Shown in pieces: positions 13,891 to 26,710 of a DNA stretch of 64,000 bases (positions are counted from its first letter, which is position 1; each line of letters starts with the position of its first letter). Made by a program: the position numbers and the translations under genes. The stretch comes from Nomia melanderi (taxonomy: Eukaryota; Arthropoda; Insecta; Hymenoptera; Halictidae), in contig NC_135012.1 of assembly GCF_051020985.1 (NCBI RefSeq), forward strand, positions 13,456,451-13,520,450. Direction: 5' to 3'. Below the pieces are notes generated by a model. It searched no databases. It worked only from the letters and a program-made list of their open reading frames with translations, and was not told where the DNA came from.

Positions 13891-15603
13891 TTCCTGCCAA
13901 GGTGGATTCGAGTTTTTCCTGGCACAACAATGGCCGGCCGGCGCGATCTCACCGCGTCGCTTGTAACGCGGCCCGACCGGACGGCCGGTCGTGATGATGC
14001 ACCACCTATCCAGATAATGACTAATCAAGCCACTCGAGAACGAGCCGGTCCGGTGTTCATTGTTTTCTCGACGGTCCATCAACGCGAGGGGTGTAACTGT
14101 GCGCGTGACAGTTCAGGTAGCTATCTCCCGCCTCATCTTAATTCGAGCCATTGCGGCGACGTATTGTTCCTTGTTTGTCGACTGTTCTCCCTTCTTTATA
14201 GTTGTCTTCGGTGTTCTTTGCTTAGAATAACGATTGATCCGTTCGCGCAACACCTATCTGCCGAAACGCCTCTTCCCTCGATCCGTATAATTCGATAATC
14301 CTCCGAAATTCAACTTTGAATATCAAAACGTACGTTCGGATGTCGACGCGGTATCATCCTCGCTCGAATTCGAGAAGAGAAGAAAAGAGAAGAGGAGAAC
14401 CTCTCGACAATCGAGAAAGCAAAACGAGATGCCAACAGAATCTACAAAGAGACTCGTTCGCACTGTACACTGTGCCGGGTTTAATCGTGAAAAGAAAACG
14501 TGAAATCGGCGTGCGAATGGATTGCTCTGCTCGTCGACGGAAAAAAAAGGCGACGATTTAACAGCGAACGCGATGACGTCTCCGAGGTGAGCGGTAATGG
14601 GCCCACGTCATCCGGCCGGTGGTTAATTAAAACGATCGCTCGGAGAGATCGGGATCATTTGTTTAGCGATCGTGCACGGAGAGTTATCTGCCCGTTACGA
14701 TCGTGCCGTGTCGGATCGCAATCAGCTACCGGATTTAACATACGAAGAAATCTCGGAGCCAGCCACCAGAGGAACGGAGACGGAGAACAGCCGGGAAAGA
14801 GGAACGAGCGAGCTGAAAGACAGGACGAATTCGGGATCGGTTGAGCCGTTCTTTCGAACAGCCGAATCGTCCAATCGCAAAAACAAATCGAAACAGGGAG
14901 CTGGTTTTTTTCTACACCCTCGAAGACTCCGATCGACGAAAAACCGCTACACTATCATCGGCAACTTTACCTTCCGCTGCGAATAGAGTCATCGTTTCTC
15001 CGTGAAAAATCCAAAGCGAGCTTTTCTACAAGAGACAGATCGCTAAAAACAAATGACTACAAACTTCGTGGCAATTACCGGACTCGGAGAGAGAAGAACC
15101 GTCCAGAACCAAGAAGATTCAAGGGAAATAGGAATCCCAGGGGAAGCAGGCGTGCGAAATTGAGCCTCGCGCGGCCCGATGACTCTACGGCAGCGGAAAT
15201 GTCGGTCGCCGGTGGATGTCCGGGCGGCGTGGCGTCGTACAAACGGATTTTTCGCGGTTGTGCAACCCGGGAATGCTTCGAACTGCTTAGACCGAGGAGA
15301 GCGCGGTTAATTACTTGGGGGCCCATTATTGCGCACAATAAAGCCGGAGGGCCCCGCAACACCTCTTCTCGCCTCGTTCTTCGATCCGCAGCCGCCTTCG
15401 ATGCTGGCCCCAGAGGAGGGTGAGGTGTTTTTGTTTTTACCTAATTTGCCCCGACGACGGTGGTTTCTAGCGGCGCGGCGCACCGCGATGGGAACAGGAT
15501 GGGCGGGAGAAGCTGTCGCCTCAGCCGCCATTTCTCGGCCCTACCAGATACCCATCCGCGGAAACTTGTCCAGTCATCGACGCTTGATCGAGCCGACGCG
15601 GAT

Positions 15604-15725
15604 ACTTCTCCTCCTCCTCCTCCTCCTCTTCTTCTTCTTCTTCTTCTGCTTCTTCTTCTTCTTCTTCTGCTTCTTCTTCGTCTTCTTCTTCTTCTTCTTC
15701 TTCTTCTTCTTCTGCTTCTTCGTTC
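15604..15725. repeat. (CTC/TTC)n trinucleotide repeat
   Basis: About 40 pyrimidine triplets (CTC changing to TTC with TGC interruptions). It produces spurious poly-Leu, poly-Phe and poly-Glu frames on both strands. Confidence 0.95.
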
Positions 15726-17103
15726 TCCCCGGCTACTCGTGCCTCTCCTTTTTCCTCGGGGGATACACTCGAGTTGTCCTTCCTAACGGTAGCGAACTCT
15801 ATCGATCGCTGCTGGACAATTTTCGGCCGAATGACGATTTTCGAGAGATCGAGGAAGACGGTTCCTCGGTGTACGTGAAAGTTTCTTCGGTAAGAAGTCA
15901 GTGACACTGGGAAGCACGGTACGCATCTGCCAGTCGACTTACAGGTGTCTGCGCGAACGACGGTGATCAACTTTCCCTGCCACTCGATTCGAGTCAGTCG
16001 AATGTTTCTTGTTCGGTGGGCCGAAGATCTTTCGGCGGACTCGTGTTCCTTCGAGCTTAGTATTTTCGTCGAACACTAAAATAGATGCGAATGGGTATTG
16101 GTTTTGCTAACTTTCGACAAGAGTCTGCGGAAGCCCGCGGCCTCGTTGTTTCTCTTTCGCTTCCGTATCGAACATTGTTGCGTAATTATCCTGCGAGTAT
16201 TCTTGTCGGACGCCAGAGATCCAAAGTTTCCAGAATTCCAAAGATCGCCACTCGCTGCCGAGTTGCATTTACCGCATTCCGTCGACGGAACGAACTCCAA
16301 AGGCCAGAGATGCAGCAGATAAATCCCCGAGTTTGTTCAGAAAGCTGTAATACGAATTGGATCGAGAGTAGGCGTCAAGAGCGAGGAGGAATCGGGCAGA
16401 AAAAACTAGTTGAGTACCGCTAGCCCGGTAGCAGGAAAGTTTAATTAATGATGCCAGAGTCCTGGTTCATTCATGCCCCGAAGAATTCCGAGTGCTCGCG
16501 TCCCGGGCAAAAAGGAACAAAGTCGTGGGGCCGGCGAGACGAGCAACGAGAGGTTCGAATAAAAATTGGGGCGCATTGTGGGCCCCCGGTTTTTTCGGCG
16601 ACCCGCTGCGCCCCCAGGGAAAATTTCATATCCTTCCCGACCTTCCTCCTTTTTTTCCTCCTCATTCTTCGTCTCTGATCTCGCCCGTCTCCTCCGCTGT
16701 CGAGCCGACAGGCTAATTCCAGAAGCTTGATTAGTTTTACCGTACAACAAGGCTTCGCGCCCGCGGCGCGCCAACGCACCGCTCTCATTTTCGTGCATAT
16801 AATGCCGGAGGAGAGCGAGACGTGATCGACACGCGCAATACCGTGGACCGGCGCACGCGAGAAACGAATCCTGTCGATTAATTTCGTCGTTCCCTCTGGA
16901 GGCGATACCTTTTCTCAATTTCTCTACGGTTGCAGCAACTCGAACAAGGACGACAATTATATTCTCCGCAACTTTGCGACTCGTAACTTGGTAATCGTGG
17001 CCGATTAACATAGACGCGTAAAAGAAAAAGTAGAATCGACTCTTTCGTCGAAATGTTTTCACTCGAATGTTCGACTCACGCTCGAAAAGACGAGATGAGA
17101 CGT

Positions 17104-17166
17104 GGCGAGGCGAGGCGAGGCGAGGCGAGGCGAGGCGAGGCGAGGCGAGGCGAGGCGAGGCGAGGC
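17104..17166. repeat. (GGCGA)n pentanucleotide repeat
   Basis: Twelve to thirteen perfect copies of a 5-bp GGCGA unit with no interruption, suggesting recent expansion. Confidence 0.95.
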
Positions 17167-18474
17167 CGTAAACGACACAAGGTAACTGGTCGTTTTCGCA
17201 TTCCCGGGAAAATAAGCGGGCCGAGGAAATCAAATAAGACGGTATTCCGCGATGGACGCGCGAGCGGACACGTGTGTAATACGCGTTCCCTTTTTTCGGT
17301 CCGTTAGTCCACTTTCATCCGCGACGGAGCAACAGGAGCCTAGTGTAAACAGACGAGGAAGCGAGACATTAGAGAGGAATGAATGCCCCGGGGCGTACAA
17401 AATCAGTAATTTCGCGTTCGGACGCCCGGCCTAACCCTACGCGCTCGCTTTAATGCTCCCTATGCAACGCCATCGCGTCCCGCGAATAACCGTGCAACAT
17501 TACCCGCGACTTCTCCGCGGGACGGTCCACCGAATCTCCGCGCCGACTCGTTTCCTTTCCCCGATTCCCTTAATCCCCTGAAATCAAGACGGCTCGCCAG
17601 ATCGAATTCGCACCGCGAATCTTATTCGTTCTCTTCCCCTGACCTGGCCATTCGCACCATTGCAACGCCCAATACAAATTTATAATATACACTTCACATT
17701 TCTATACTTGGTGGTTTTTATCATCTATTTCAAGGTTCGCAGAATCGAAATCAACAGATATATCCGACCTAATCGACGTTCGAACCTAACACGTTGTTTC
17801 CGCGCGAAAAGGAACGAAAGAAATAAAAGCGCGAGGAATTCGGATGCCGGTACAAAGAAGAGGGTGGCAGGTAGCGAGGGAAGAAGGAAGGGAAGAGGGA
17901 GAGAGTGTCGGGCACAGGTGGGTGTCGGCTTCGTTTGTAACGCGAGAGCTGCGAAAGCCGGTTCGGCTCCCTCGTTTCTTCCACCCCCGCGGTAGTCGCT
18001 GGCAACCCGAAAACCATCCGGTATGAAATCGAGATCGCAAGGTAATAGTGTTTCGTGTTTACACGTCCAGCCAACGTGGCGAGCTTGCGTTACTCGAACA
18101 GTCGAGAATCGCGTTTTCCAAAGTTGTCTCTAGAGAACCCTGCAACTTCCATTCGAAGTAACCCACTTTCCCAATTGGAACATTAAAAACTGGTGTAGTA
18201 GAAGTTTCATTTCTCAATGGGAATTCGAGAGCGCAAGTTATACTCGTATCGCGTTAATCGAAGCAATCGAGGCTCGCTGAAATCCGAAACCTCGGATCAC
18301 GATCCTGGCCGATCCTGATCGCTCCTACGGCGACGTCGCTCGCCAAGACTATTCTCGGATAATAGTCTCCGGCGAAGTTAATCAACCGGACTCGTTTGCG
18401 CGCAGCTGGAGTCACTCCCAGCCGTTCTTGCGCGTTGAACAAGAGGCAGAGGCACCGAGTAATCAAGGTGGAAA

Positions 18475-18494
18475 ACGCGCGCGCGCGCGCGCGC
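18475..18494. repeat. (CG)n dinucleotide run
   Basis: Alternating CG of about 20 bp, a sequence able to adopt Z-DNA. Confidence 0.85.
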
Positions 18495-20777
18495 TCGCCA
18501 AGTAAGAGGCACGGTTGAAACGATCGTCGGGCACCGCTGTTGAAGAAAACTAAACTAATAATGCGATTAACGCTGGCGCACGAAAAACGCGGAAGCCTCT
18601 AGCCGCGCGAGGCGATGGAACGTACGCTCTCTTCCTTTTTCGTGGATTCTAACTTCGATTCGAGCGCGCGCACCGTGTGCGCGTGCACCTGCGCTCGCTG
18701 CGAGCTCAATGGGCCGTGTCGGAGTGCATCAAGCGGCGAGATGAGGCTACCGTGCGTTGGAATGTTCGCGCGTGCCATCTGCATTCCTCGCTGGAAGATC
18801 GAACGCATTCGCGTGGCGAAATCGCCAGGGAAACCGGCGATAACCTCGCGAACGCACACTCGCGACAGCGTTTTCGCAGTTGTACACTTTCCAGTAATAT
18901 TACATTGCATCTTGATTCCGTACCCCGTTCGATCGAAATGTCTCCGCGGGCGTGTCGCGTCGGTATCGAAGATCGAACGCGCATCAGATTTTCGAGATTC
19001 GTCCGAGCAACCAACGATATTCTCGAGTCCAGGACTCCGAGGGTCGTCTACTTTTCGACCATTTTATTTCGCTATTTCCTACCGATCGTCGAGTCGCCTC
19101 CGAAGCGCAGAGGGTTCATCGAAATGGCGAAGGAGGAAGCGCCGATGTTCGTCGTCCCCGGAACACCGAGTTCCTGGCGCAAAGTAGACAAAGCGGAGCT
19201 GGTAACGGATATCGGCACGATTCCCACGCGATCTGCAGCCCGGCAAAAAGTTGTCTCGCCGTGAACTGCTGGAGGACAGTGTTGATCCGAATGAAACGGG
19301 GTAAGTACGTGCCCGTCGATTTACAGTTTCTGCTCGGTCGAATCGTCGGCCCGGCGCGGGAGACGATCGGTCGGACGATGATGGGCTAGATCGTCGGAAT
19401 TTCTCGCCGGTTTTTCGTCACGGTAGCCGCGTACCGAGCAACGCCGCCATTTCAGCCGAGCAACGATTTCATTTCGACGGCCCTCGCGTCGTGAGAATGT
19501 CGAACAAATAAGGCAGCGCCGTTTTTTACCGGCCGCGACAAACACGTTTCAGTTTACATTGTGCGATTAATTCCGCGAGAAAGCGGCGTTTCGTTTGTTT
19601 TGCACCGGTCAAAGTGAAACTCTCGGCTCGCACGAGCTGCTGTGCATTCGATAGAGTGGATGCAGTGGATGCAGCGGACAGCCAGCCGGCATCCGAGATG
19701 ATCAAGTTTCCCCGAATTAAGGCTGATCAGCCGGAATCAGGCGCCCACGTGGCCTCGTCATACTCGTGACAAAGTAGAATTTTCAATTGCGGGATACGCC
19801 CGGCTGTACGAACCGCGGCTAATCCCATAAATCGACCGTGGAGAGCCCGGCCCCCGTGAGGGTGTCGAAGAAGCGACCTCGCCACAAAAATTCTCCAATT
19901 CTATAATCATCCTTCGAGTTAATCGCCGCGCACGATTCACGTCTGGCCTAGCCGATTTTCTTTCGACCGCCGACAGTTGTTTTTTCCATTTGGACCAATG
20001 TCTATTTCTAATGTCTTAAACGCCAGTTTTTGCGCGCATCGCCTCGTTAACTGAAAAATTGACAATCCCAATTAAGCGCGTAGCTCTTGGATCGATCAGA
20101 ATTTCGTTTCAGTTCGAAAATCGCTCAGTCTTGTATTCTTCTTCTCGAGGTCGATTGAATTTCCGAGCGAATCGTGTAACGAGTCGAGATTGCTCAGTTT
20201 CAAAAAGTTGATTTCCAGGCAAACAATTTGAATGTCCGTTCCATACAGGAAAGTATCGCGACGAATCGACGCGGCGCACGAAAGCGAATAGAGCGGCCGA
20301 TCTGAAATTGCAGCCGGAGGATGCACGCGCACCGTGTGTAGCGTGTGTGGTCCCCCAATTCATCACGAGGCCTCGCTCCTCGTCGCAACGCTCTGATGTG
20401 AAGTATGGCCGGGCCGGGAAATGATCCCTTAAATTGGTCCGACACTGCGGTGGGTCAGTTACAAGCCATTTGCATCGGGAAATTTCGCGGCACGCAAACG
20501 ATTCCTCGCGACGGGGCCGATCATCGAGGAGTGAAAAACGGGAATCGAAGAAGAAAAAGGGAACGACGGCTACCGGGCGAGCGAATTGCGTAAAGTTGGA
20601 CGCGATACTTACTTGTCTAGCCGTTTCTTCGAGTTCGTTTCTCTCAATCGTATTCGAAAGGGAGGGGGGATCGGGCTCGCCATTTCGACTCGTTCGTCTC
20701 GCCGCAGCGAACCGCTTTTTTCCCACCCCCGTACCCCACGTTTTCTCTTTCACGCTAAAAACGACAAAGTTTCGCCA

Positions 20778-21250
20778 CGAAACTTCGCGGAAAGAACTCT
20801 CGGCGTTGCCCGTTAAGGTAGATCGGGCAGTTTCTAAATCGTGGGAAAAGAATCGACGAGCAAACGTCTGTGCAGTTTGTTTATCGATCCCCTCTTTCTT
20901 GTTATTCTTCCTTTATTCAAATGTCAATCGCAGTTTCGACCGAGCCGAGGCGAAGAAATCCCCCCGACTTCCTGTTCGCAGTCGAAAAATTCGATTCGAA
21001 GAGTTCGTGGTGAAACTTTGTGAAAAGAACTCTGCTGCTTCGTTAAGGTAGATTGGACAGTTTCTGAACCGTGAGGAGCAACGAATTAATATTCCGGACC
21101 TCTCGTTTAACAGTTACCTTTTTCTTGTTACGTTTCCTTATTCGAGTGTCGGGTATCAGGGAATTTCGATCGAAACCAGAAAACGAACAACAGTCCTCGG
21201 AGAAACTGTTCGCTCGAACTCCCGTTCACAGTTGTTTCAAAAGCTGTTTG
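20778..21250. repeat. Diverged 234-bp tandem duplication
   Basis: Two adjacent copies start at 20778 and 21012. Shared, in the same order: GAAACTT followed by AAAGAACTCT, then CGTTAAGGTAGAT, then CAGTTTCT, then TTTCTTGTTA followed by TTCCTT and TATTC, then a CTCCTGTTCGCAGT-like segment near the end. Identity is patchy, so the event is old. Confidence 0.65.
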
Positions 21251-21278
21251 AAAGATGCCGCGTGTTCAAAGATGGTGT

Positions 21279-21316
21279 CGGCGGCGGTGGCGGCGGTGGC
21301 GGCGGAGGAGGAGTAG
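21279..21316. repeat. (GGC/GGT)n repeat
   Basis: GGCGGTGGC-type triplet repeat followed by GGAGGAGGAG. Confidence 0.8.
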
Positions 21317-23859
21317 CCAGGGTCGCAGGCTTTCTCACACGAAAATCCAATTTTACAAAAATATCGCTCTGGTAATGAGAAATAGCCGCTGAGTCACTGC
21401 GGTCCCCGGTAAAAACTTGAAGAAGCCGGCTTGTTCTTGGCTCGTACACGGTTCCTCGGCGTCCCACGCCCCCGGCCAATGAGAAAAATCAACCCCTCTC
21501 TGTGTCTCTCCCTCCTCCGACTTGCTCGCGATCCGATCGTCTTCCCCTTCGCGGTAATCTCGATCGTACGATCGATCGATCCTCATCGAAGCCTCCGCGC
21601 GACGTTCCACGAACGGATCGCTACCCTAAAATAAACCGACGGACTGCTCTTCGGTCTTTCATATAAATTGGTACGGGTCGCACGTGATTTCGACGCGTCG
21701 CCGGAGTGCGAGTCGATTCCCGGAGTAAGCGGCGACATGCGCCGCGTTATTCAAATTCGGTACACCTATCAATTATATTATAATCGCGGAACGCGTTCGT
21801 CTTTGTTTCCGAGAATGAAGTTGCGAATCCTGAGTTTTCTCCGCGTCTAAGATACACTTTGCGGACTTAGAAACGAATAACGAGTATCGTTAACGCGTTA
21901 CGCGATTCCACGCGGAATGCGTTTAATGGGGTGTAATGGGAATAAATAATGGCCATTGTTAATGTGTTTACTTGGCTTCTAGAGGATACAGAGATTCCAA
22001 AGGAATTCGTATTATTTATTACCGCCTCGTAATTCAAACGCGACATTAACACGTCGACTGCCAAATCGGCGCTCGTCGAATTAATCACGCGATCCGAGTA
22101 ATTTTCCCGGTGAAACAGAAAATCTTCTCGCGTTTCGTAAATCCGACGACATTCGCTCGGTTCTGTGCATTATCGGCAAGCACATTAGCTTTCCGAATTT
22201 CAAACACGCGCGGAGGAGGAGTCGATCGGAAAAAGAAGGTGTTTAAGGTTTCGTCGCGCGGTAATTTAGCTAAACCGAACATGCAACCCGTGCGTTGGTA
22301 ACGATCGGAAATAGCCGGGGGGCGTCGCGTCGGGTCACAATGATTCCGGGCGGGGCAGCCGATGACACTCGATGGAAGAAAGATCGATTTCTGGCCGAGA
22401 GGCACGGCGGCGGCATTATAATTCCGCGCGGCCGTCGGCGGATCTTTTAACGCGCTCACGAACGCGTACGTATGTGAGTATTGCCCCTCATTTGCTGCAC
22501 GTCGACCGCCACGGATGCATTTATCATGCGGCCGCCTGGCCCGATGCACGCACGCATGCAACGAACGCGCGCTCTCGCGCACACGCGCCGTCTCCTCTTC
22601 CAATCCAGAGACGAAGAACGCCGCTCCCGTTCACCTGGCCGGTTGCCGGTTGCCGGTCGCGGGTGTGTCGTGCGTGAATGCGTGAGTGCGCGAGTGCGCG
22701 AGTGCGCGCAACACCCGCTGGAAAACACGAGCCGGTTTCACGTGTGCGACCGGACAATGGCGGCCGTCACGGTGAACCGCGCCGAGGCGCTACCGTCTTA
22801 CGCCTCTGCCGACGCCGCTTTCCGCCCGGACGCAACCGTGCTCGATCATTGCCTCCGAAAGGAATCCGATAGGAAATCGACGCCGAACTTGTTCTTTCAT
22901 TTTCGGTCCACCTGCCGAGGGAAGAGCTTTTCATCTTGTCTCGCTTATTAGGAGTGCCTTCGCGTATCTTCGGATTCGTCGGATTGAATAATGAATGAAT
23001 TCTCCTGAATCGATCAGCGTGATTCCAGTAAACAGAAAATCCAATATGTTACGGTTCCCCTTTCGAGGAAGGACTCATCAGCTTTTATCATCGTAGGCTA
23101 CAATACGCGCACGAAATTACATCTCGACCGTAGTCGCATCTCTCTCTTGAAGTTTTCTCGATCCTATTAAGGTCTGATAGATCCATTTGAAAAGAACTGC
23201 TCGCGGTGAGAGCCGACGCGAAGAAGAAACTCGCGATGGAAGGCGTGATTGTGATCCGGATGTCGTACATTAGCGCCCTAGATCGTAATAATTTCAAGTC
23301 CTCGGGAGGATTCATTCCACGCTCCTCGATATCGCGAAACAAAAGGGAGCTCGTAAGAAGAATTCCTTCGGGTTAGTCTCGCTTATCGATTTTCCGGGAT
23401 CGGAAAAACGGAGCGCGGCCTGTCGATGCGAAGCAGCGGTTTCCCGTGTCGCGTGTCGTCGCGTGTCGTCTCGAGTGTCGGGTCACATGGCGCCCGGTAA
23501 AATTGCACAGCTTAACGACCGTCGTTGATGAAGTCGCCTAAGTGAAAAAATATGCAAACCACTTTTTTCCCGGCAAGCCAGGCACCGTTCCTCGCGGCCG
23601 TAAGCGTTCAGAAATAGCCGATGAATCGTCCGGTCTGGTCGGCACGGCCTTCCCGAGCGACGCGGCGAGTACCTACGTATTAGCCGGAATTTTCTTCCCG
23701 GCGAAAGAGAGTGGCAGAAACGAAATTTCCGACGACGCGTTTCGCCTCGCGAGATTGCCGGGGAAATTACGTAAAAATGGGACGATACGCGGCACCGACA
23801 GCACCAACAGCACCGGCAGCTGGTACCGCGGGGACGCGTAATTCGAGTCATCAGCCACC

Positions 23860-23908
23860 GCTACAACGCTACAACGCTACAACGCTACAACGCTACAACG
23901 CTACAACG
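23860..23908. repeat. (GCTACAAC)6 octanucleotide repeat
   Basis: Six perfect tandem copies of an 8-bp unit. Confidence 0.92.
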
Positions 23909-24654
23909 CGTTGCAGTGCCACCTCGAGCTACCGAGTTATATCGGGATTGGGAATCTACTCGCTTCTCCGTCTTCCTCTTCCTCCTTTTCCTCCTCTTCT
24001 TTTTCTTCGGGGTGTTAATTCAGCAACTATACTTATCAAACGCGCAACACCTGTGCGCCTAAACTGAAACGACGTCATCTTTTTAAACAAATTTCGGTTT
24101 AAGCAGGTCCTGCTCGAAGCGTAACGCGTCGGTCGGCGTGGTAGCCAGACATTGCTGCTTCGAAATTATTTATTCGGCAGCAGTTTCGGTAGCAAGATCG
24201 ACATCGAACGAAACCGTTTGGTAAGCTGAACGGCGACAAGTTTCGACTCGCAACCACCCCGCGAGTTCCATATCCGAAATAAATTATTCAAACGAACGGC
24301 CCCCCAAAGATGAATATTTCCAGCATCGAAAAGAAAAATCGTTCGATGCATATGCGGTTGACGCGTCGCGTCGCGTCGCGTCGGCCAGGCTTATTAATAT
24401 CGTGTAAGTACAGCTGAAATTCATGTAACGGCCGCGGATTGACTATGCATGGGGAGTGATTCAGTGGTACACCTTGGAGAATAAAGTCGCGGGAGAGACT
24501 GTCGTCGGGAAGAAGCTCGATCAATCGTCAACGGCGGTTTCCTTCGATCGCGGATAGAATAATAACAGCTTCGGATCTTACGTCACGCGGAAAGGACTCG
24601 CGATTTCATCAGGCGCTCCCGACTAATGACTTTATATCCCGAGGATCGCGGCTC

Positions 24655-24700
24655 GGCGCGCGCCGCGCACCGCCGCGCAGCGCCGCGCAGCGCCGCGCTG
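24655..24700. repeat. GC-only 10-bp repeat
   Basis: Four copies of CGCCGCGCAG or close variants. Confidence 0.8.
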
Positions 24701-26658
24701 CCAGCGATTATTAGCGAGATCGATCGTGTCCGCGATTTCGCGACGCGCGCGCCTCGGCTGACGCAACGCGATTACTCAACGTCGCGGCCGACGAGAGTTT
24801 CCAAGCCGGAATGTGGATCAAAGTCACAACGCCGCGCTCCGAATGACCCGTGAACTTCCTCCGGCCGTTTCCAGGCATCGCTGCTCCGGGATTTTCGTTT
24901 CGCCGGGAATAAAAAATGGTCGGGCGGCTCGCGTTGACAGCGTCAACACCGTCGGCACCGCGACCATCTCGGCGTGGGAGGAAAAAAGAGAGGCGTGACC
25001 GAATCGGGTCACGATTAGAATCCGAAGGGAACCGCGGCTCGTGAGAATCGATGGATCCTCTCTTTTTCCTCGATTAAACCTACGCTAATAAATAACGTTA
25101 TTGGATTTAAATGACAGCTTCGCATGAAAGACGCTTGGAACTCGTGTCGCGTATTTGAATAAAAAGTTCGAGCGGCCGCAAGTTATTATTACCGCACGAG
25201 TACGCGCTGAAGACTCTACGTGTCTCGAAAACTCGCCGTGAGCCGCGCAAAAACAGTAATTGCTACGTTAACCGCTTAAATAATGTTTAATCGTCTCGAG
25301 GGTGACGGTGGTCGGCGTTCAGTCTCACGGTGGAATTCACTTTCCGTCGGGGATATTAATTCTCGATTAATGCCCACGTCGATTAACATCGGTCGGGTTG
25401 CTGAAAAAATTCACTTATCGATTAATTAACGGCTCGTCGGGTATTCGTGGTATCTCTGTATTTTATTATTGTACACCTACCAACGATCGTGTTCCGCGGT
25501 ACCAATCTATCGACAACGAAACGACCAGCAAATCCATTTCGATGCGTAACAATCTAAACCTGGCGCGAAGCGAAGATCCGTCATCCCTATCATCGCAGCC
25601 CAGCACTTCGGATTAATTTCCACCTCCTCGCATCGATCGCGATTAATTCGTCTCCCGATCGTGTAGTTCCGCGTTCCGAGATCGTTCGATTGCCCACTGG
25701 TCTCGGAAAACATCGAAAAATATGGAAATCCTTAATGGAAAGCTTTGTCGCGAGCATTCGTCGGTCGCAACGCGTTCGTTATCGCGATAATCGTTCTCAC
25801 GATGTTTTGCCGGGCAATTGACCAGAGACGATCGCCGCCGCGCGACGATAATCCTTGAGACGGTGCGGTGGATTTCATGGAAACCGGCGATCGACGGATC
25901 GACGCGGTACAACGCCTACGATCAATCTCGCGGCGAACGAGCCGATTCGTGCAGCCTTGACGCTCCGTTTAACGATCCGGCGGACAACCGCGCGATATTA
26001 AACGGCACAAAAACCTCTAGCCGTGATCGCGAGCGGATTTCCATGGCCCATCGTTCCGAGCCCTTCCACGGAAAATTCCTTCTTTACCTTCACGGTGATC
26101 AAGAATAGTCGATTGCGGCCGATTATCCGCGCGCGCCCGCGCGCACGTACCACCGCCAGCGACAACAGGCCACGGAGTAATTGCTGATTAACGAGAGGTG
26201 ATAACGAAGCAACAGGTCCGCGCGGATAGGAATTAAATAAAACCGTGACTCGGGACCTTCCTCGAACCAATCAAACGTATCATCGTACCGTTAACTACTA
26301 ACTTATTCCTCCGCTTTTCCTTTTTTCTGGGCTATAAACGTATCTAGAATTACTCGTCATTGTTTCTCGGGTCTTACGAGATTTCTAATAATAGCTTGCA
26401 AGCGGAAATTTTCGTGTCTTCGCTTTTCTAATCGTCATTTTCATGGACCGTGAACGTACTTGCTCGTTGTTTCGCAGGTCGCAGGGAACTTTTAAGCGAT
26501 TCAGTGTTCGAGAGGTCTCTTCCTGTCGAGCGAGCCTTAAAAGGGTTGAAAAGTACAAAGACGTGGAAAAATGATCGCGAGAACACGAAGCGTTTCTCGC
26601 AGGAGTCAAGCACGCGAGCAAAAAATTAGAATCGTAAATTTTCAAAAAGGGATCTCAG

Positions 26659-26706
<48 letters not shown>
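26659..26706. repeat. (GA)n microsatellite
   Basis: More than 20 GA dinucleotides, nearly perfect. Confidence 0.95.

Positions 26707-26710
<4 letters not shown>

Noticed and set aside
15329..15904. 191-aa frame with poly-Leu and poly-Phe that resembles membrane segments
   Set aside because: The hydrophobic runs are the CTC/TTC trinucleotide repeat, not a membrane protein.
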